A stretch of DNA of 64,000 nucleotides, taken from contig NZ_JAGGMZ010000001.1 in NCBI RefSeq assembly GCF_017875735.1, positions 868,001 to 932,000 of the forward strand, in the 5' to 3' direction. Below the pieces are notes generated by a model. That model saw only the letters and a list, made by a program, of their open reading frames with translations. It ran no database searches and had not been told where the DNA came from. This DNA is from Arthrobacter sp. CAN_C5 (lineage in GTDB: Bacteria > Actinomycetota > Actinomycetes > Actinomycetales > Micrococcaceae). The position numbers were made by a program, and so were the translations under genes. Positions 8,126-26,025 of the stretch are shown one piece after another (position 1 is the first letter of the stretch; every line of letters starts with the position of its first letter).

Positions 8126-8154
8126 TGGACAGGGCGGGCGCTCTGCAGTACAGT
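8126..8154 (+). promoter_or_regulatory. rpoB promoter
   Basis: -35 TGGACA (8126-8131), a 17-bp spacer and -10 TACAGT (8149-8154). This predicts transcription from about 8161 and a leader of nearly 200 bases before rpoB. Confidence 0.65.
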
Positions 8155-8160
8155 AGATAT

Positions 8161-8356
8161 TTGCGTCTTTCCTCTTAACCTCGGCCTTCATATAGCGGTG
8201 GGCTTTGTTTTGCGTTAGTCATTTAACGGCAGATTCACTGTCCGGTATGACCGCAGGCAATTGGTTCGCACACACAATCCCCGCGTTGATACGCGGCGGC
8301 AGTGCAAAGAGGGCGGATATAGCTGAACAAGCCGAAGGTCTGTGGAAGGATCCCTC
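8161..8356 (+). promoter_or_regulatory. rpoB leader with a small hairpin
   Basis: This untranslated stretch contains the inverted repeat CCGCGT/ACGCGG (8281-8286 with 8291-8296, loop TGAT). It also holds TCATATAGCGG (8188-8198), which recurs in front of rpoA, and the ribosome-binding site GGAAGGA (8344-8350) placed six bases before a TTG codon. No gene was seen in it. Confidence 0.5.
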
Positions 8357-11866
<3,510 letters not shown>

Positions 11867-12058
11867 GGCGACCTTCGGATTTAGCCCACTCCGGTGCCTG
11901 GAGTAAGGCGGCTTTAATATTTCAGAGGCCGTCCGCGGCCGAAGAAATTTCGTTGCCGCCGTTCCAGGTACCGGAGCGGGCGCCGGAACCGCCCGCTCCC
12001 TCCCCGCCCCTTATGAAGACTTCAAGAATTTAGAGAACAAAGAGAGAACAGGGACCAT

Positions 12059-15949
<3,891 letters not shown>

Positions 15950-15962
15950 ACGGACCTATTCC

Positions 15963-16000
15963 GGTCGGCCCCGCACACCTTCGGATGTGCGGGGCCGACC
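15963..16000 (+). terminator. Hairpin terminator after rpoC
   Basis: A perfect 15-bp GC-rich inverted repeat (15963-15977 with 15986-16000) encloses an eight-base loop containing TTCG. There is no T run after it, so it may work as a GC-rich actinobacterial terminator or as a 3' end stabiliser. Confidence 0.7.
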
Positions 16001-16018
16001 GCGTTAACCGCGTCCCCT

Positions 16019-16070
16019 CAACCGGACCGTGCAACCGGACCGTGCAAGGGGTCCGTGCAAGGGCCCGACA
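16019..16070. repeat. Four imperfect 13-bp tandem repeats upstream of rpsL
   Basis: Units start at 16019, 16032, 16045 and 16058. The first two are identical (CAACCGGACCGTG), the third differs in three bases and the fourth shares mainly its first six. They lie between the rpoC terminator and the presumed rpsL promoter. Confidence 0.7.
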
Positions 16071-16307
16071 GCGGGGGAGGGGCGGGGGTACCACCGAATC
16101 GGGGCCCCGCCCGATCTCTGCTAGAGTAGAGGTAATTGTTTGTGTGGCAGAGGATCGGCGTCCTAGCGGACGTATCTCCGCGTTGTAGGGAACTTGTACA
16201 ACGAATGCCACATTTTCGCACGCCTACGGTCAAGTCGTTTCGGCTTCCCCCTGTGGGTTCGGCGCAAACGACAGTCAATATCTCTAGACATTACGGAGAA
16301 CGCAGAA
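16071..16307 (+). promoter_or_regulatory. rpsL promoter and leader region
   Basis: No gene is visible here. TAGAGT at 16122-16127 is the best -10 candidate, without a convincing -35. The leader after it contains a GTTGTA/TACAAC hairpin close to 16183-16203 and a GGAG ribosome-binding site at about 16294. With the preceding repeats and terminator this accounts for the 358 bases between rpoC and rpsL. Confidence 0.4.
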
Positions 16308-16682
16308 GTGCCTACTATCAACCAGCTGGTCCGTAAGGGCCGGACACCTAAGGTCGTCAAGACCAAGGCGCCCGCATTGAAGGGCAGCCCCATGAAGCGC
16401 GGCGTTTGCACCCGCGTTTACACGACCACCCCCAAGAAGCCGAACTCGGCGCTCCGTAAGGTCGCACGTGTGCGCCTCAACGGCGGCATCGAAGTTACCG
16501 CTTACATCCCAGGCGTCGGTCACAACCTTCAGGAACACTCCATCGTGCTGGTGCGCGGTGGTCGTGTGAAGGATCTGCCCGGTGTCCGCTACAAGATCGT
16601 CCGTGGTGCGCTTGATACCCAGGGTGTCAAGAACCGCAAGCAGGCTCGCAGCCGCTACGGCGCGAAGATGGAGAAGAAGTAA
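16308..16682 (+). CDS. rpsL: Ribosomal protein S12
   Basis: S12 of 124 residues, a decoding-centre protein of the 30S subunit. The start is GTG at 16308 ([12 protein letters not shown] after conversion to Met); the longer open frame upstream is leader. Lys43 in [10 protein letters not shown] and Lys88 in GGRVKDLPG are the wild-type residues whose replacement gives streptomycin resistance elsewhere. Its TAA stop overlaps the rpsG ATG by one base (TAATG), so the two are translationally coupled. First gene of rpsL-rpsG-fusA-tuf. Confidence 0.97.
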   Translation: MPTINQLVRKGRTPKVVKTKAPALKGSPMKRGVCTRVYTTTPKKPNSALRKVARVRLNGGIEVTAYIPGVGHNLQEHSIVLVRGGRVKDLPGVRYKIVRGALDTQGVKNRKQARSRYGAKMEKK

Positions 16683-17152
16683 TGCCACGTAAGGGCCCGG
16701 CCCCGAAGCGGCCGCTCGTTGTAGATCCCGTTTACGGTTCACCCCTGGTCACTCAGCTGATCAACAAGGTGCTCGTCGACGGCAAGAAGTCCACAGCAGA
16801 ACGCATTGTCTACGGCGCACTTGAGGGTGCCCGTGCCAAGAGTGGTGGCGACCCCGTCGCAGCACTCAAGAAGGCGATGGACAACGTCAAGCCTTCCCTC
16901 GAGGTTCGCTCCCGCCGAGTCGGCGGCGCGACCTACCAGGTACCCGTCGAGGTCAAGCCCGGCCGCTCCATGGCTCTTGCCCTGCGGTGGCTCGTTGGCT
17001 ACTCGAAGGCTCGCCGCGAGAAGACCATGACCGAGCGTCTGATGAACGAAATCCTGGATGCCTCGAACGGTCTCGGAGCAGCGGTGAAGCGCCGCGAGGA
17101 CACGCACAAGATGGCCGAGTCGAACAAGGCCTTCGCACACTACCGCTGGTAA
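16682..17152 (+). CDS. rpsG: Ribosomal protein S7
   Basis: S7 of 156 residues, a primary 16S rRNA binder that organises the head of the 30S subunit. The N-terminus PRKGPAPKR and the motif [20 protein letters not shown] are typical, and the C-terminus [13 protein letters not shown] is complete. It begins in the rpsL stop codon. The length matches other bacterial S7 proteins. fusA follows after 42 bases carrying its own ribosome-binding site. Confidence 0.97.
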   Translation: MPRKGPAPKRPLVVDPVYGSPLVTQLINKVLVDGKKSTAERIVYGALEGARAKSGGDPVAALKKAMDNVKPSLEVRSRRVGGATYQVPVEVKPGRSMALALRWLVGYSKARREKTMTERLMNEILDASNGLGAAVKRREDTHKMAESNKAFAHYRW

Positions 17153-17194
17153 CCAGACTCCGACTTCTAGAAACCCAAGAATAAGGGAGACACC

Positions 17195-19309
17195 GTGGCA
17201 CAGGACGTGCTTACCGACCTTAACAAGGTCCGCAATATCGGCATCATGGCCCACATTGATGCCGGCAAGACCACTACTACCGAGCGCATCCTGTTCTATA
17301 CGGGTGTAAACCACAAGATTGGTGAGACGCACGACGGCGCCTCGACCACCGACTGGATGGAACAGGAAAAGGAACGCGGCATCACCATCACGAGCGCCGC
17401 CGTGACCTGCTTCTGGAACGACAACCAGATCAACATCATCGACACCCCCGGTCACGTCGACTTCACCGTTGAGGTTGAGCGCTCACTGCGCGTCCTCGAC
17501 GGTGCCGTCGCAGTGTTTGACGGCAAGGAAGGCGTAGAGCCTCAGTCCGAGACCGTCTGGCGCCAGGCCGACAAGTACGAAGTCCCCCGCATCTGTTTCG
17601 TCAACAAGATGGACAAGCTGGGCGCTGACTTCTACTTCACCGTCGACACCATCATCAGCCGTCTCGGCGCCAAGCCCCTGGTTATCCAGCTGCCTATCGG
17701 TGCTGAGAACGACTTCGAAGGCGTCGTCGACCTCGTGGAAATGCGCGCGCTGACCTGGCGTGGCGACTCCAAGGGTGACGTCACCATGGGTGCCAAGTAC
17801 GAGATCGAAGAGATCCCTGCTGACCTCGTGGATCGCGCGAACGAGTACCGGGCAAGCCTGCTCGAGGCCGTCGCCGAAGCTGACGATGAGCTCATGGAGA
17901 AGTACCTTGCTGGCGAAGAGCCTTCCACTGCGGAGATCAAGGCCGGTATCCGTAAGCTCACCATCGCTTCGGAGATCTACCCGGTCCTCTGCGGCTCGGC
18001 GTTCAAGAACCGCGGTGTCCAGCCGATGCTTGATGCTGTTGTCGATTACCTGCCGAACCCGCTCGATGTTCCCCCGATGATCGGTCACGATCCCCGGGAC
18101 GAGGAGATCGAGCTGACTCGCAAGCCGAGCACCGAAGAGCCGTTCTCGGCCCTGGCGTTCAAGGTTGCCACCCACCCGTTCTTCGGACAGCTGACGTTCA
18201 TCCGCGTCTACTCCGGCCATATCTCGGCTGGCACGCAGGTGACCAACTCCACGAAGAACAAGAAGGAGCGGATCGGCAAGCTGTTCCAGATGCACGCCAA
18301 CAAGGAAATTCCCGTTGAGGAAGCACGTGCTGGCCACATCTACGCAGCTATTGGTCTGAAGGACACCACCACCGGCGATACCCTCTCCGACAGTGCCAAC
18401 CAGATCGTCCTCGAGTCGATGAGCTTCCCTGATCCCGTGATCTCGGTTGCTATTGAACCGAAGACCAAGGGTGACCAGGAGAAGCTGTCCACGGCTATCC
18501 AGAAACTCTCCGCTGAGGACCCGACCTTCCAGGTCTCCCTCAACGTTGACACCGGTCAGACCATCATCGCCGGCATGGGCGAGCTCCACCTGGACATCCT
18601 CGTGGACCGCATGCGTCGCGAGTTCCGCGTCGAAGCCAACGTGGGCAAGCCTCAGGTTGCTTACCGCGAAACCATCAAGCGCGCCGTGGCCAAGCACGAT
18701 TACACCCACAAGAAGCAGACGGGTGGGTCCGGCCAGTTCGCGAAGATCCAGATCGCCATCGAGCCGATGGAAGTTGAAGATGGCGTCCTGTACGCGTTCG
18801 ACAACAAAGTCACCGGTGGACGTATCCCTCGCGAATACATCCCGAGCGTTGATGCGGGCATCCAGGATGCCCTCAACGACGGCGTGCTCGCCGGCTACCC
18901 GGTTGTCGGCATCAAGGCAGTACTCCTTGACGGCGCCTACCACGACGTTGACTCATCCGAAATGGCATTCAAGATTGCCGGCCGGATGGCGTTCAAGGAA
19001 GCCGCGCGGATGGCTAACCCTGTCCTGCTCGAACCGCTGATGGAAGTTGAAGTCCGCACCCCTGAGGAATACATGGGTGAAGTTATTGGTGACCTCAACT
19101 CCCGCCGTGGCCAGATGCAGTCCATGGAGGATGCCAGCGGCGTCAAGGTCATCAAGGCCATGGTGCCCCTGTCGGGGATGTTCGGCTACATCGGTGACCT
19201 GCGGTCGAAGACCCAGGGCCGCGCGGTGTACTCGATGAAGTTCGACAGCTACTCGGAGGTTCCGAAGGCAGTTGCCGACGAGATCATCCAGAAGACCCGC
19301 GGCGAATAA
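17195..19309 (+). CDS. fusA: Elongation factor G
   Basis: The 704-residue translocation GTPase. The G1 loop AHIDAGKTT lies at residues 18-26, switch [10 protein letters not shown] and the NKMD base-recognition motif are present, and domains II to V continue to the end. GTG start with AAGGGAGA ribosome-binding site. It is followed by a 151-base gap before tuf with a hairpin and a candidate promoter, so tuf may be expressed both from this operon and on its own. Confidence 0.97.
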   Translation: MAQDVLTDLNKVRNIGIMAHIDAGKTTTTERILFYTGVNHKIGETHDGASTTDWMEQEKERGITITSAAVTCFWNDNQINIIDTPGHVDFTVEVERSLRVLDGAVAVFDGKEGVEPQSETVWRQADKYEVPRICFVNKMDKLGADFYFTVDTIISRLGAKPLVIQLPIGAENDFEGVVDLVEMRALTWRGDSKGDVTMGAKYEIEEIPADLVDRANEYRASLLEAVAEADDELMEKYLAGEEPSTAEIKAGIRKLTIASEIYPVLCGSAFKNRGVQPMLDAVVDYLPNPLDVPPMIGHDPRDEEIELTRKPSTEEPFSALAFKVATHPFFGQLTFIRVYSGHISAGTQVTNSTKNKKERIGKLFQMHANKEIPVEEARAGHIYAAIGLKDTTTGDTLSDSANQIVLESMSFPDPVISVAIEPKTKGDQEKLSTAIQKLSAEDPTFQVSLNVDTGQTIIAGMGELHLDILVDRMRREFRVEANVGKPQVAYRETIKRAVAKHDYTHKKQTGGSGQFAKIQIAIEPMEVEDGVLYAFDNKVTGGRIPREYIPSVDAGIQDALNDGVLAGYPVVGIKAVLLDGAYHDVDSSEMAFKIAGRMAFKEAARMANPVLLEPLMEVEVRTPEEYMGEVIGDLNSRRGQMQSMEDASGVKVIKAMVPLSGMFGYIGDLRSKTQGRAVYSMKFDSYSEVPKAVADEIIQKTRGE

Positions 19310-19330
19310 CTTTTCCGCAGACCAGCTGAT

Positions 19331-19391
19331 GGAGCCATCCGGCTCCTGAAGCATGCAGTAATTTCATCAAAGTAAAAGCCCCCAGTAGACT
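19331..19391 (+). promoter_or_regulatory. fusA-tuf intergenic hairpin and candidate tuf promoter
   Basis: GGAGCC/GGCTCC (19331-19336 with 19341-19346) forms a small hairpin just after fusA. Downstream, TTCATC (19363-19368), a 17-bp spacer and TAGACT (19386-19391) could be the tuf promoter. The -35 is poor. An AGGAGG ribosome-binding site precedes the tuf GTG. Confidence 0.45.
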
Positions 19392-19460
19392 TGCAACAGT
19401 TTCAGCCGCGAACAGCGCGGCTGGGAAGCAAATCTTCTCAAAACGTTCTAGGAGGAACCC

Positions 19461-20651
19461 GTGGCGAAGGCAAAGTTCGAGCGGACTAAGCCGCACGTTA
19501 ACATCGGAACCATCGGTCACGTTGACCATGGAAAGACGACGTTGACGGCTGCCATTTCGAAGGTGCTGTACGACAAGTACCCCAATCTCAACGAGGCACG
19601 CGACTTCGCGTCCATCGACTCGGCCCCCGAGGAGAAGCAGCGCGGCATCACCATCAACATCTCGCATGTTGAGTACCAGACCGAGAAGCGCCACTACGCA
19701 CACGTAGACGCCCCCGGTCACGCTGACTACATCAAGAACATGATCACCGGTGCTGCTCAGATGGACGGAGCAATCCTCGTGGTTGCTGCAACCGACGGCC
19801 CGATGGCTCAGACCCGCGAGCACGTTCTGCTTGCCCGCCAGGTTGGTGTTCCCTACCTGTTGGTCGCGCTGAACAAGTCCGACATGGTCGACGATGAGGA
19901 ACTGCTTGACCTGGTCGAGATGGAGGTCCGCGAGCTCCTCAGCGCGCAGGGCTTCGACGGCGACGAGGCACCAGTGGTGCGCGTCTCCGGCCTGAAGGCA
20001 CTTGAGGGCGACGCCGAGTGGGTCAAGTCCGTCGAGGACCTGATGGACGCAGTCGACAACAGCGTTCCGGACCCCGTGCGCGACAAGGACAAGCCGTTCC
20101 TGATGCCTGTTGAAGACGTCTTCACCATCACCGGCCGTGGCACCGTTGTAACGGGCCGCGCCGAGCGTGGAACCCTGAAGATCAACTCGGAAATCGAGAT
20201 CGTCGGCATCCGTCCGGTCCAGAAGACCACGGTCACTGGTATCGAGATGTTCCACAAGCAGCTCGACGAAGCATGGGCAGGCGAGAACTGTGGTCTCCTG
20301 CTCCGCGGAATCAAGCGCGAAGATGTTGAGCGTGGACAGGTTATCGTCAAGCCGGGTTCAATCACCCCGCACACTGATTTCGATGCCAACGTCTACATCC
20401 TGGCAAAGGACGAAGGCGGGCGTCACAACCCGTTCTACTCCAACTACCGCCCGCAGTTCTACTTCCGCACCACTGACGTAACCGGTGTCATTACCCTCCC
20501 CGAGGGCACTGAAATGGTTATGCCTGGCGACAACACTGAGATGACCGTTGCGCTCATCCAGCCAATCGCTATGGAAGAGGGCCTCGGCTTCGCTATCCGC
20601 GAAGGCGGCCGGACCGTAGGTTCAGGACGCGTTACCAAGATCATCAAGTAA
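19461..20651 (+). CDS. tuf: Elongation factor Tu
   Basis: The 396-residue GTPase that brings aminoacyl-tRNA to the ribosome. GHVDHGKTT (residues 19-27, G1), DAPGHADY (switch II) and NKSD (base recognition) are intact, as are domains II and III. It starts with GTG behind AGGAGG. A strong terminator follows the stop. No second tuf copy is in the window. Confidence 0.97.
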   Translation: MAKAKFERTKPHVNIGTIGHVDHGKTTLTAAISKVLYDKYPNLNEARDFASIDSAPEEKQRGITINISHVEYQTEKRHYAHVDAPGHADYIKNMITGAAQMDGAILVVAATDGPMAQTREHVLLARQVGVPYLLVALNKSDMVDDEELLDLVEMEVRELLSAQGFDGDEAPVVRVSGLKALEGDAEWVKSVEDLMDAVDNSVPDPVRDKDKPFLMPVEDVFTITGRGTVVTGRAERGTLKINSEIEIVGIRPVQKTTVTGIEMFHKQLDEAWAGENCGLLLRGIKREDVERGQVIVKPGSITPHTDFDANVYILAKDEGGRHNPFYSNYRPQFYFRTTDVTGVITLPEGTEMVMPGDNTEMTVALIQPIAMEEGLGFAIREGGRTVGSGRVTKIIK

Positions 20652-20673
20652 CTCTTCACGAGTCACTGAGGAG

Positions 20674-20707
20674 AGGCCCCGCTGCACTGCAGCGGGGCCT
20701 TTCCTTT
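20674..20707 (+). terminator. Intrinsic terminator after tuf
   Basis: A 10-bp or longer GC-rich stem (20674-20683 with 20691-20700, extendable inward) is followed by TTCCTTTT. It ends the rpsL-rpsG-fusA-tuf unit. Confidence 0.85.
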
Positions 20708-21230
20708 TGGGTCAATGTCAGCCAGGGACGCGTGCAAAAAAGTGGGCTACCCGCAGAAACGTGGTGGGGACACAGCGGTTCTGCGCCGGCGGCACTTTCC
20801 TGGCGGCGGATGTCAGATCGCAGGGGAGTGGGCGGGGCAATGTTCATCACACCGAAGGCGTGTCGGGCCTCCAATTAGCCTTATGCCCTGATATCTGGCA
20901 AACTGGACAAGTTGTTCAAGCGCTTGCGCGCGCGGTTTGAGATACCGTCCCGATCAGGATAATGCCTGATGCAGGGTCAGTGTTCACCGGGCGGTTAGCC
21001 CAAATATAGCCACCCTCATTTCAGTTCGGCTGGAAACGTGGATGCAAACCGATGGATTAGTTTGCGAAGAATCCGCGACACGCCCGAGCGCGGGGGTCGG
21101 TACCTCCACAGGGTGAGGAACCCGGAACTATCCGGATTCAGTCTGTGGGAGGAGCGCCAGTGCAACGGGCGCAGCACGTGCAGGAACTGACAGATATTCA
21201 AGAATTCTTGAGAGAGAGAGTCGAGACGCC
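20708..21230 (+). promoter_or_regulatory. S10 operon promoter region and structured leader
   Basis: This is the longest gene-free stretch of the window. GATAAT at 20958-20963 is the best -10, with GTTTGA or TTGAGA near 20935-20942 as a weak -35. Near the end lie two structured elements. One is a hairpin at 21076-21099 (CGAC...GTCG outer and CCCG/CGGG inner pairs). The other is a longer stem pairing CCTCCACAG (21103-21111) with CTGTGGGAGG (21143-21152) around a CCGGA/TCCGG hairpin. In other bacteria the S10 leader binds L4 to regulate the operon; a similar role here is an inference. No convincing small ORF was found. Confidence 0.5.
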
Positions 21231-21539
21231 ATGGCGGGACAAAAAATCCGCATCCGGCTGAAGTCGTATGACCACGAGGTCATCGACGTATCAGCACGGA
21301 AGATCGTTGAGACGGTGACGCGCGCAGGCGCTACGGTAGTTGGCCCAGTGCCCCTGCCGACGGAGAAGAACGTTTACTGCGTTATCCGCTCACCGCACAA
21401 GTACAAGGACAGCCGCGAGCACTTCGAAATGCGCACGCACAAGCGTCTGATCGACATCATTGACCCCACGCCCAAGGCCGTTGATTCGCTGATGCGTCTC
21501 GACCTGCCTGCGGACGTGAACATCGAAATCAAGCTGTAA
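21231..21539 (+). CDS. rpsJ: Ribosomal protein S10
   Basis: S10 of 102 residues, a 30S head protein that also takes part in transcription antitermination with NusB. The family pattern is clear: [15 protein letters not shown] at the start, [10 protein letters not shown] in the middle loop and RTHKRLIDI near the end. ATG with a GAGAGAG-type site upstream. It is the first gene of the S10 operon, preceded by the long leader and followed 16 bases later by rplC. Confidence 0.97.
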
Positions 21540-21555
21540 GGGAGAGCGGATCATA

Positions 21556-22212
21556 ATGTCTACTTCACTTACGCGTCAGGTAAAGGGTCTTCTGGGCACC
21601 AAGCTCGGCATGACCCAGGTCTGGGACGAGAACAACCTGCTGGTGCCGGTTACTGTCGTCCAGGCTGACTCCAACGTCATTACCCAGCTCCGCTCAGCGG
21701 ACCAGGATGGCTACAGTGCCGTCCAGATCGGCTTCGGCCAGATCGATCCCCGCAAGGTGACCAAGCCTCTGGCCGGTCACTTCGAAAAGGCAGGCGTCAC
21801 GCCTCGCCGCCACGTGGTTGAGCTGCGTACCTCCGATGCTGACACCTACTCGCTGGGCCAGGAGCTCTCTGTTGAGATCTTCGAAGCCGGCCAGAAGGTC
21901 GACGTCATCGGCACCACCAAGGGTAAGGGCTTCGCAGGTGTCATGAAGCGTCACGGCTTCCACGGCGTCGGCGCATCCCACGGTGCCCACAAGAACCACC
22001 GCAAGCCCGGCTCGATCGGTGGCGCGTCCACCCCTAGCCGCGTCTTCAAGGGTATGAAAATGGCAGGCCGTATGGGTGCCGTTCGTCAGACCACCCTGAA
22101 CCTCACGGTTCACGGCGTGGATGCCGAGAAGTCGCTGCTGCTGATCAAGGGTGCCGTCCCCGGCGCCCGCGGCCAGGTCGTACTTGTACGCACTGCCGTG
22201 AAGGGAGCATGA
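21556..22212 (+). CDS. rplC: Ribosomal protein L3
   Basis: L3 of 218 residues, an early 50S assembly protein that reaches toward the peptidyl transferase centre. Recognised by [15 protein letters not shown] at the start, the loop [19 protein letters not shown] and [10 protein letters not shown] close to the end. A GGGAGAG ribosome-binding site lies upstream of its ATG. Its TGA overlaps a possible rplD start as ATGA. Confidence 0.97.
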   Translation: MSTSLTRQVKGLLGTKLGMTQVWDENNLLVPVTVVQADSNVITQLRSADQDGYSAVQIGFGQIDPRKVTKPLAGHFEKAGVTPRRHVVELRTSDADTYSLGQELSVEIFEAGQKVDVIGTTKGKGFAGVMKRHGFHGVGASHGAHKNHRKPGSIGGASTPSRVFKGMKMAGRMGAVRQTTLNLTVHGVDAEKSLLLIKGAVPGARGQVVLVRTAVKGA

Positions 22213-22217
22213 CCAGA

Positions 22218-22877
22218 ATGGTCACCAACTCAGCTGTCAACACCGTAAAGGTCGATCTCCCCGCAGAGATCTTCGACACGCAGACCAACGTGCCCCTGCT
22301 GCACCAGGTCGTCGTGGCACAGCTTGCTGCTGCCCGCCAGGGTACGCACAAGACGAAGACCCGTGCCGAGGTATCCGGCGCAGGCCGCAAGCCGTTCAAG
22401 CAGAAGGGAACTGGTCGCGCCCGTCAGGGTTCGATCCGTGCTCCTCACATGACCGGTGGCGGCGTCGTCCACGGACCTACCCCCCGCGACTACAGCCAGC
22501 GCACCCCCAAGAAGATGAAGGCTGCCGCCCTGCGCGGTGCCCTCTCTGACCGGGCGCGCAACGGCCGTATCCACGTCCTCGAGTCCTTGGTATCCGGCGA
22601 CAAGCCGTCCACCAAGGGTGCAATCGAAGCGCTTCGCAGCATCTCGGAGCGTCCCAACTTGCTCATCGTTATCGAGCGCGCCAACGATCTCACGGCACTG
22701 TCCGTGCGGAACGTCCCGGAAGTACACGTCCTCTATGTTGACCAGCTCAACACCTATGACGTGCTGGTTTCGGACGACGTGATCTTCACGAAGGCCGCTT
22801 ACGACACGTTTATCGGCTCAGCCGACACGACCGTAGATGCTGACGAGAGCACAACAGCTACGGAGGACGCCAAGTGA
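22218..22877 (+). CDS. rplD: Ribosomal protein L4
   Basis: L4 of about 219 residues, which lines the exit tunnel and in other bacteria represses the S10 operon. The loop [21 protein letters not shown] is characteristic. ATG 22218 stands ten bases after GGGAG; ATG 22209 overlaps the rplC stop but is too close to that site. The C-terminus carries an acidic and threonine-rich tail (residues about 205-219) beyond the usual core. rplW starts inside its stop. Confidence 0.95.
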   Translation: MVTNSAVNTVKVDLPAEIFDTQTNVPLLHQVVVAQLAAARQGTHKTKTRAEVSGAGRKPFKQKGTGRARQGSIRAPHMTGGGVVHGPTPRDYSQRTPKKMKAAALRGALSDRARNGRIHVLESLVSGDKPSTKGAIEALRSISERPNLLIVIERANDLTALSVRNVPEVHVLYVDQLNTYDVLVSDDVIFTKAAYDTFIGSADTTVDADESTTATEDAK

Positions 22878-23179
22878 GCGCGACCATCTCCAAAGATCCC
22901 CGCGACGTCGTCCTTGCGCCGGTCGTCTCGGAAAAGAGCTATGGCCTGATCGACGAAGGTAAGTACACCTTCCTGGTCGACCCTCGCTCGAACAAGACAG
23001 AGATCAAGTTGGCGGTGGAGAAGATTTTCTCCGTCAAGGTCGACTCGATCAACACACTCAATCGTTCGGGTAAGCGCAAGCGCACCCGCTTCGGATGGGG
23101 TCAGCGGAAGGGCACCAAGCGTGCCATCGTGACCCTCAAAGAAGGAACGATCGACATCTTCGGCGGTCCGCTCGGTTAG
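22874..23179 (+). CDS. rplW: Ribosomal protein L23
   Basis: L23 of 101 residues, located at the tunnel exit where trigger factor and signal recognition particle dock. [20 protein letters not shown] and [17 protein letters not shown] identify it, and the extended loop [19 protein letters not shown] is present. It starts with GTG in a GTGA overlap with rplD, indicating coupled translation. Confidence 0.96.
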   Translation: MSATISKDPRDVVLAPVVSEKSYGLIDEGKYTFLVDPRSNKTEIKLAVEKIFSVKVDSINTLNRSGKRKRTRFGWGQRKGTKRAIVTLKEGTIDIFGGPLG

Positions 23180-23210
23180 GGCGGAGACCACTTTAACGAG
23201 GAAATGACAC

Positions 23211-24050
23211 ATGGCTATTCGTAAATACAAGCCAACAACGCCTGGCCGCCGCGGCTCCAGCGTTGCTGACTTCGCAGAAATCACTCGGTCGACACCGGAG
23301 AAGTCCCTGGTACGTCCCCTCCCTAAAAAGGGTGGTCGTAACAACACCGGTAAGATCACGACCCGTCACAAGGGTGGTGGCCACAAGCGCCAGTACCGCC
23401 TGATTGACTTCCGTCGCCACGACAAGGACGGCGTTGACGCTCGTGTAGCTGAGATCGAATACGATCCCAACCGCACGGCCCGCATCGCGCTGCTCCACTA
23501 CGTTGACGGCACCAAGCGCTACATCGTTGCACCTAACCGCCTGAAGCAGGGCGACATGGTGGAAGCCGGAGCCGGCGCTGACATCAAGCCAGGCAACAAC
23601 CTGCCACTGCGGAACATCCCGGTTGGTACCGTGATCCACGCTGTGGAACTTCGTCCAGGCGGCGGGGCCAAGATGGCCCGTTCAGCCGGTGCGTCGGTCC
23701 AGCTGGTTGCGAAAGAGGGCCGCTTCGCGCAGCTCCGCCTCCCCTCCGGTGAAATCCGCAACGTCGACGTACGCTGCCGGGCCACCATTGGTGAAGTTGG
23801 AAACGCAGAACAGTCCAACATCAACTGGGGCAAGGCCGGCCGTATGCGCTGGAAGGGCGTCCGCCCAACCGTTCGTGGCGTTGCCATGAACCCGGTTGAC
23901 CACCCACACGGTGGTGGTGAAGGTAAGACCTCTGGTGGCCGTCACCCGGTGAACCCGAACGGTAAGGCCGAAGGCCGTACCCGCCGTCCAAACAAAGAGA
24001 GCGATTCACTGATTGTGCGTCGCCGTCGTTCCGGCAAGAACAAGCGATAG
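23211..24050 (+). CDS. rplB: Ribosomal protein L2
   Basis: L2 of 279 residues, needed for subunit joining and peptidyl transfer. The N-terminus [12 protein letters not shown], the SH3-like core and the C-terminal motif [21 protein letters not shown] with its conserved histidine are intact. A GAGGAAA ribosome-binding site precedes the ATG. Normal length. Confidence 0.97.
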   Translation: MAIRKYKPTTPGRRGSSVADFAEITRSTPEKSLVRPLPKKGGRNNTGKITTRHKGGGHKRQYRLIDFRRHDKDGVDARVAEIEYDPNRTARIALLHYVDGTKRYIVAPNRLKQGDMVEAGAGADIKPGNNLPLRNIPVGTVIHAVELRPGGGAKMARSAGASVQLVAKEGRFAQLRLPSGEIRNVDVRCRATIGEVGNAEQSNINWGKAGRMRWKGVRPTVRGVAMNPVDHPHGGGEGKTSGGRHPVNPNGKAEGRTRRPNKESDSLIVRRRRSGKNKR

Positions 24051-24062
24051 GAGCCTGGAGAC

Positions 24063-24344
24063 ATGCCACGCAGCCTGAAGAAAGGCCCCTTCGTCGATCA
24101 GCACCTTTTTGTAAAGGTAGCTCGTGAAAACGACAAGGGCACCAAGAACGTCATCAAGACGTGGTCCCGCCGCTCAATGATCATCCCCGACATGCTGGGG
24201 CACACGATCGCCGTGCACGACGGGCGCAAGCACATCCCGGTGTTTGTCACAGAGTCAATGGTCGGGCACAAGCTCGGCGAATTCGCTGCGACGCGGACCT
24301 TCCGCGGCCATGTAAAGGACGACCGCAAGGGCAAGCGCCGCTAG
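24063..24344 (+). CDS. rpsS: Ribosomal protein S19
   Basis: S19 of 93 residues, which pairs with S13 in the 30S head. The start [11 protein letters not shown] and the end motif [16 protein letters not shown] are diagnostic. It follows rplB by 12 bases with GGAGCC(T)GGAG as ribosome-binding region, and rplV follows after 39 bases. Confidence 0.97.
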   Translation: MPRSLKKGPFVDQHLFVKVARENDKGTKNVIKTWSRRSMIIPDMLGHTIAVHDGRKHIPVFVTESMVGHKLGEFAATRTFRGHVKDDRKGKRR

Positions 24345-24383
24345 GCGCTGCTCGTAGCGGCAGAAGACGAGAGAAGGAAAGCA

Positions 24384-24749
24384 ATGGAAGCCAAGGCAGT
24401 TGCGCGTTTTTCGCGTGTCACGCCTATGAAGGCCCGGCGCGTCGTCAACCTGGTTCGTGGCAAGCAGACGAATGAGGCTCTGGCAATACTGAAGTTCGCC
24501 CCACAGGCAGCTTCAGAGCCGGTATTCAAGGTAGTACAGTCGGCGGTCGCCAACGCCCGGGTCCTCGCGGACCGGGACGGCATCGCATTCGACGAAGATA
24601 ACCTGATCATCAGCGAGGCATTTGTTGATGAAGGCCCCACGATGAAGCGGTTCCGGCCGCGCGCTCAGGGCCGTGCGTTCCGCATCTTGAAGCGGACCAG
24701 TCACATCACAGTTGTAGTAGCAACCCCTGAGAAAGCGCAGGTCCGCTAG
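24384..24749 (+). CDS. rplV: Ribosomal protein L22
   Basis: L22 of 121 residues, whose beta-hairpin helps to line the exit tunnel. [33 protein letters not shown] and RTSHITVVV are the family blocks. No macrolide-type deletion is seen in the hairpin. Its TAG overlaps the rpsC GTG (TAGTG). Confidence 0.97.
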   Translation: MEAKAVARFSRVTPMKARRVVNLVRGKQTNEALAILKFAPQAASEPVFKVVQSAVANARVLADRDGIAFDEDNLIISEAFVDEGPTMKRFRPRAQGRAFRILKRTSHITVVVATPEKAQVR

Positions 24750-25606
24750 TGGGACAGAAAGTAAACCCGCATGGGTTCAGGCTCGGTATCACCACGGACC
24801 ACCGTTCGCACTGGTTTGCCGACAGCAACAAGCCCGGACAGCGGTACAAGGACTATGTCCGCGAGGACATCAAGATCCGTCAGCTCATGGCTACGGGCAT
24901 GGACCGCGCCGGTATCGCCAAGGTAGAGATCGAGCGCACCCGTGACCGTGTTCGTGTGGATATCCACACCGCACGTCCCGGCATTGTGATCGGCCGCCGC
25001 GGCGCCGAAGCAGACCGCATCCGCGGCGAGCTGGAAAAACTGACGGGCAAGCAGGTTCAGCTGAACATCCTCGAGGTCAAGAACCCCGAGATGGAAGCTC
25101 AGCTTGTCGCTCAGGGCGTTGCTGAGCAGCTCTCCTCACGTGTGGCTTTCCGCCGCGCAATGAAGAAGGCAATGCAGTCGGCACAGCGGGCCGGTGCCAA
25201 GGGCATCCGTGTCCAGTGCTCCGGTCGTCTGGGTGGCGCTGAAATGAGCCGTTCCGAGTTCTACCGTGAAGGCCGTGTGCCCCTGCACACCCTCCGAGCG
25301 AACATCGATTACGGTTTCTTTGAAGCGAAGACCACCTTCGGCCGCATCGGCGTCAAGGTCTGGATCTACAAGGGCGACATCACCGCGAAGGAGCTCGCGG
25401 CGCAGGCTGCAGCAGCACCGTCGCGTGGACGTGGCGGCGGAAGCGACCGCCCGAGCCGTGGACCAGCAGGAGCTGACCGTGGCGGTGACCGCGGTGCAGA
25501 CCGTCGTCGTCGTAACCCGGCCGGTTCCGCTCCCGCCGAGTCGCAGGCAACTGCCGCTCCGGCTGAAGCTGCAGCTCCGGCAGCAGCGGAAGGAGGACAG
25601 GCTTAA
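24749..25606 (+). CDS. rpsC: Ribosomal protein S3
   Basis: S3 of 285 residues, part of the mRNA entry site. The N-terminal [13 protein letters not shown], the KH domain motif [11 protein letters not shown] and the C-terminal domain ([22 protein letters not shown]) are complete at about residue 215. The remaining 70 residues are a low-complexity tail, first rich in Gly, Arg and Asp, then Ala, Pro and Glu, longer than in most bacteria but of the kind seen in Micrococcaceae. GTG start in a TAGTG overlap with rplV. Confidence 0.97.
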   Translation: MGQKVNPHGFRLGITTDHRSHWFADSNKPGQRYKDYVREDIKIRQLMATGMDRAGIAKVEIERTRDRVRVDIHTARPGIVIGRRGAEADRIRGELEKLTGKQVQLNILEVKNPEMEAQLVAQGVAEQLSSRVAFRRAMKKAMQSAQRAGAKGIRVQCSGRLGGAEMSRSEFYREGRVPLHTLRANIDYGFFEAKTTFGRIGVKVWIYKGDITAKELAAQAAAAPSRGRGGGSDRPSRGPAGADRGGDRGADRRRRNPAGSAPAESQATAAPAEAAAPAAAEGGQA

Positions 25607-26023
25607 ATGCTTATCCCACGTCGAGTCAAGTTCCGTAAGCAGCACCACCCGGGTCGTTCCGGCGCTGCAACCGGTGGCACTGAGGTCAGCTTCGGTGAAT
25701 GGGGTATCCAGGCGCTGAGCCCGGCATACGTCACCAACCGTCAGATTGAAGCTGCTCGTATTGCCATGACCCGCCACATCAAGCGTGGCGGCAAGGTCTG
25801 GATCAACATTTATCCTGACCGCCCACTGACCAAGAAGCCTGCCGAAACCCGCATGGGTTCCGGTAAGGGTTCCCCCGAGTGGTGGGTTTCGAACGTCAAG
25901 CCGGGCCGGGTTCTTTTCGAACTCTCCGGTGTATCAGAAGAGGTAGCCCGCGAAGCCCTGCGCCTAGCAATCCACAAGCTGCCGTTGAAGGCACGCATTG
26001 TGCGTCGTGAGGGTGGTGAATAG
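25607..26023 (+). CDS. rplP: Ribosomal protein L16
   Basis: L16 of 138 residues, which contacts the A-site t[22 protein letters not shown] at the start and [20 protein letters not shown] in the middle identify it. It begins immediately after the rpsC stop, with GGAAGGAGG inside the end of rpsC as ribosome-binding site. Confidence 0.97.
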   Translation: MLIPRRVKFRKQHHPGRSGAATGGTEVSFGEWGIQALSPAYVTNRQIEAARIAMTRHIKRGGKVWINIYPDRPLTKKPAETRMGSGKGSPEWWVSNVKPGRVLFELSGVSEEVAREALRLAIHKLPLKARIVRREGGE

Positions 26024-26025
26024 AC

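Noticed and set aside
17483-18943. 486-codon open frame on the minus strand opposite fusA
   Set aside because: High-GC codon bias in fusA leaves the opposite strand open. The protein has no recognisable domain and no ribosome-binding site, and fusA is certain.
20708-21230. Search for a tRNA or small protein gene in the tuf-rpsJ gap
   Set aside because: No cloverleaf with a TTCGA-type arm and no frame with a start, ribosome-binding site and coding bias was found.
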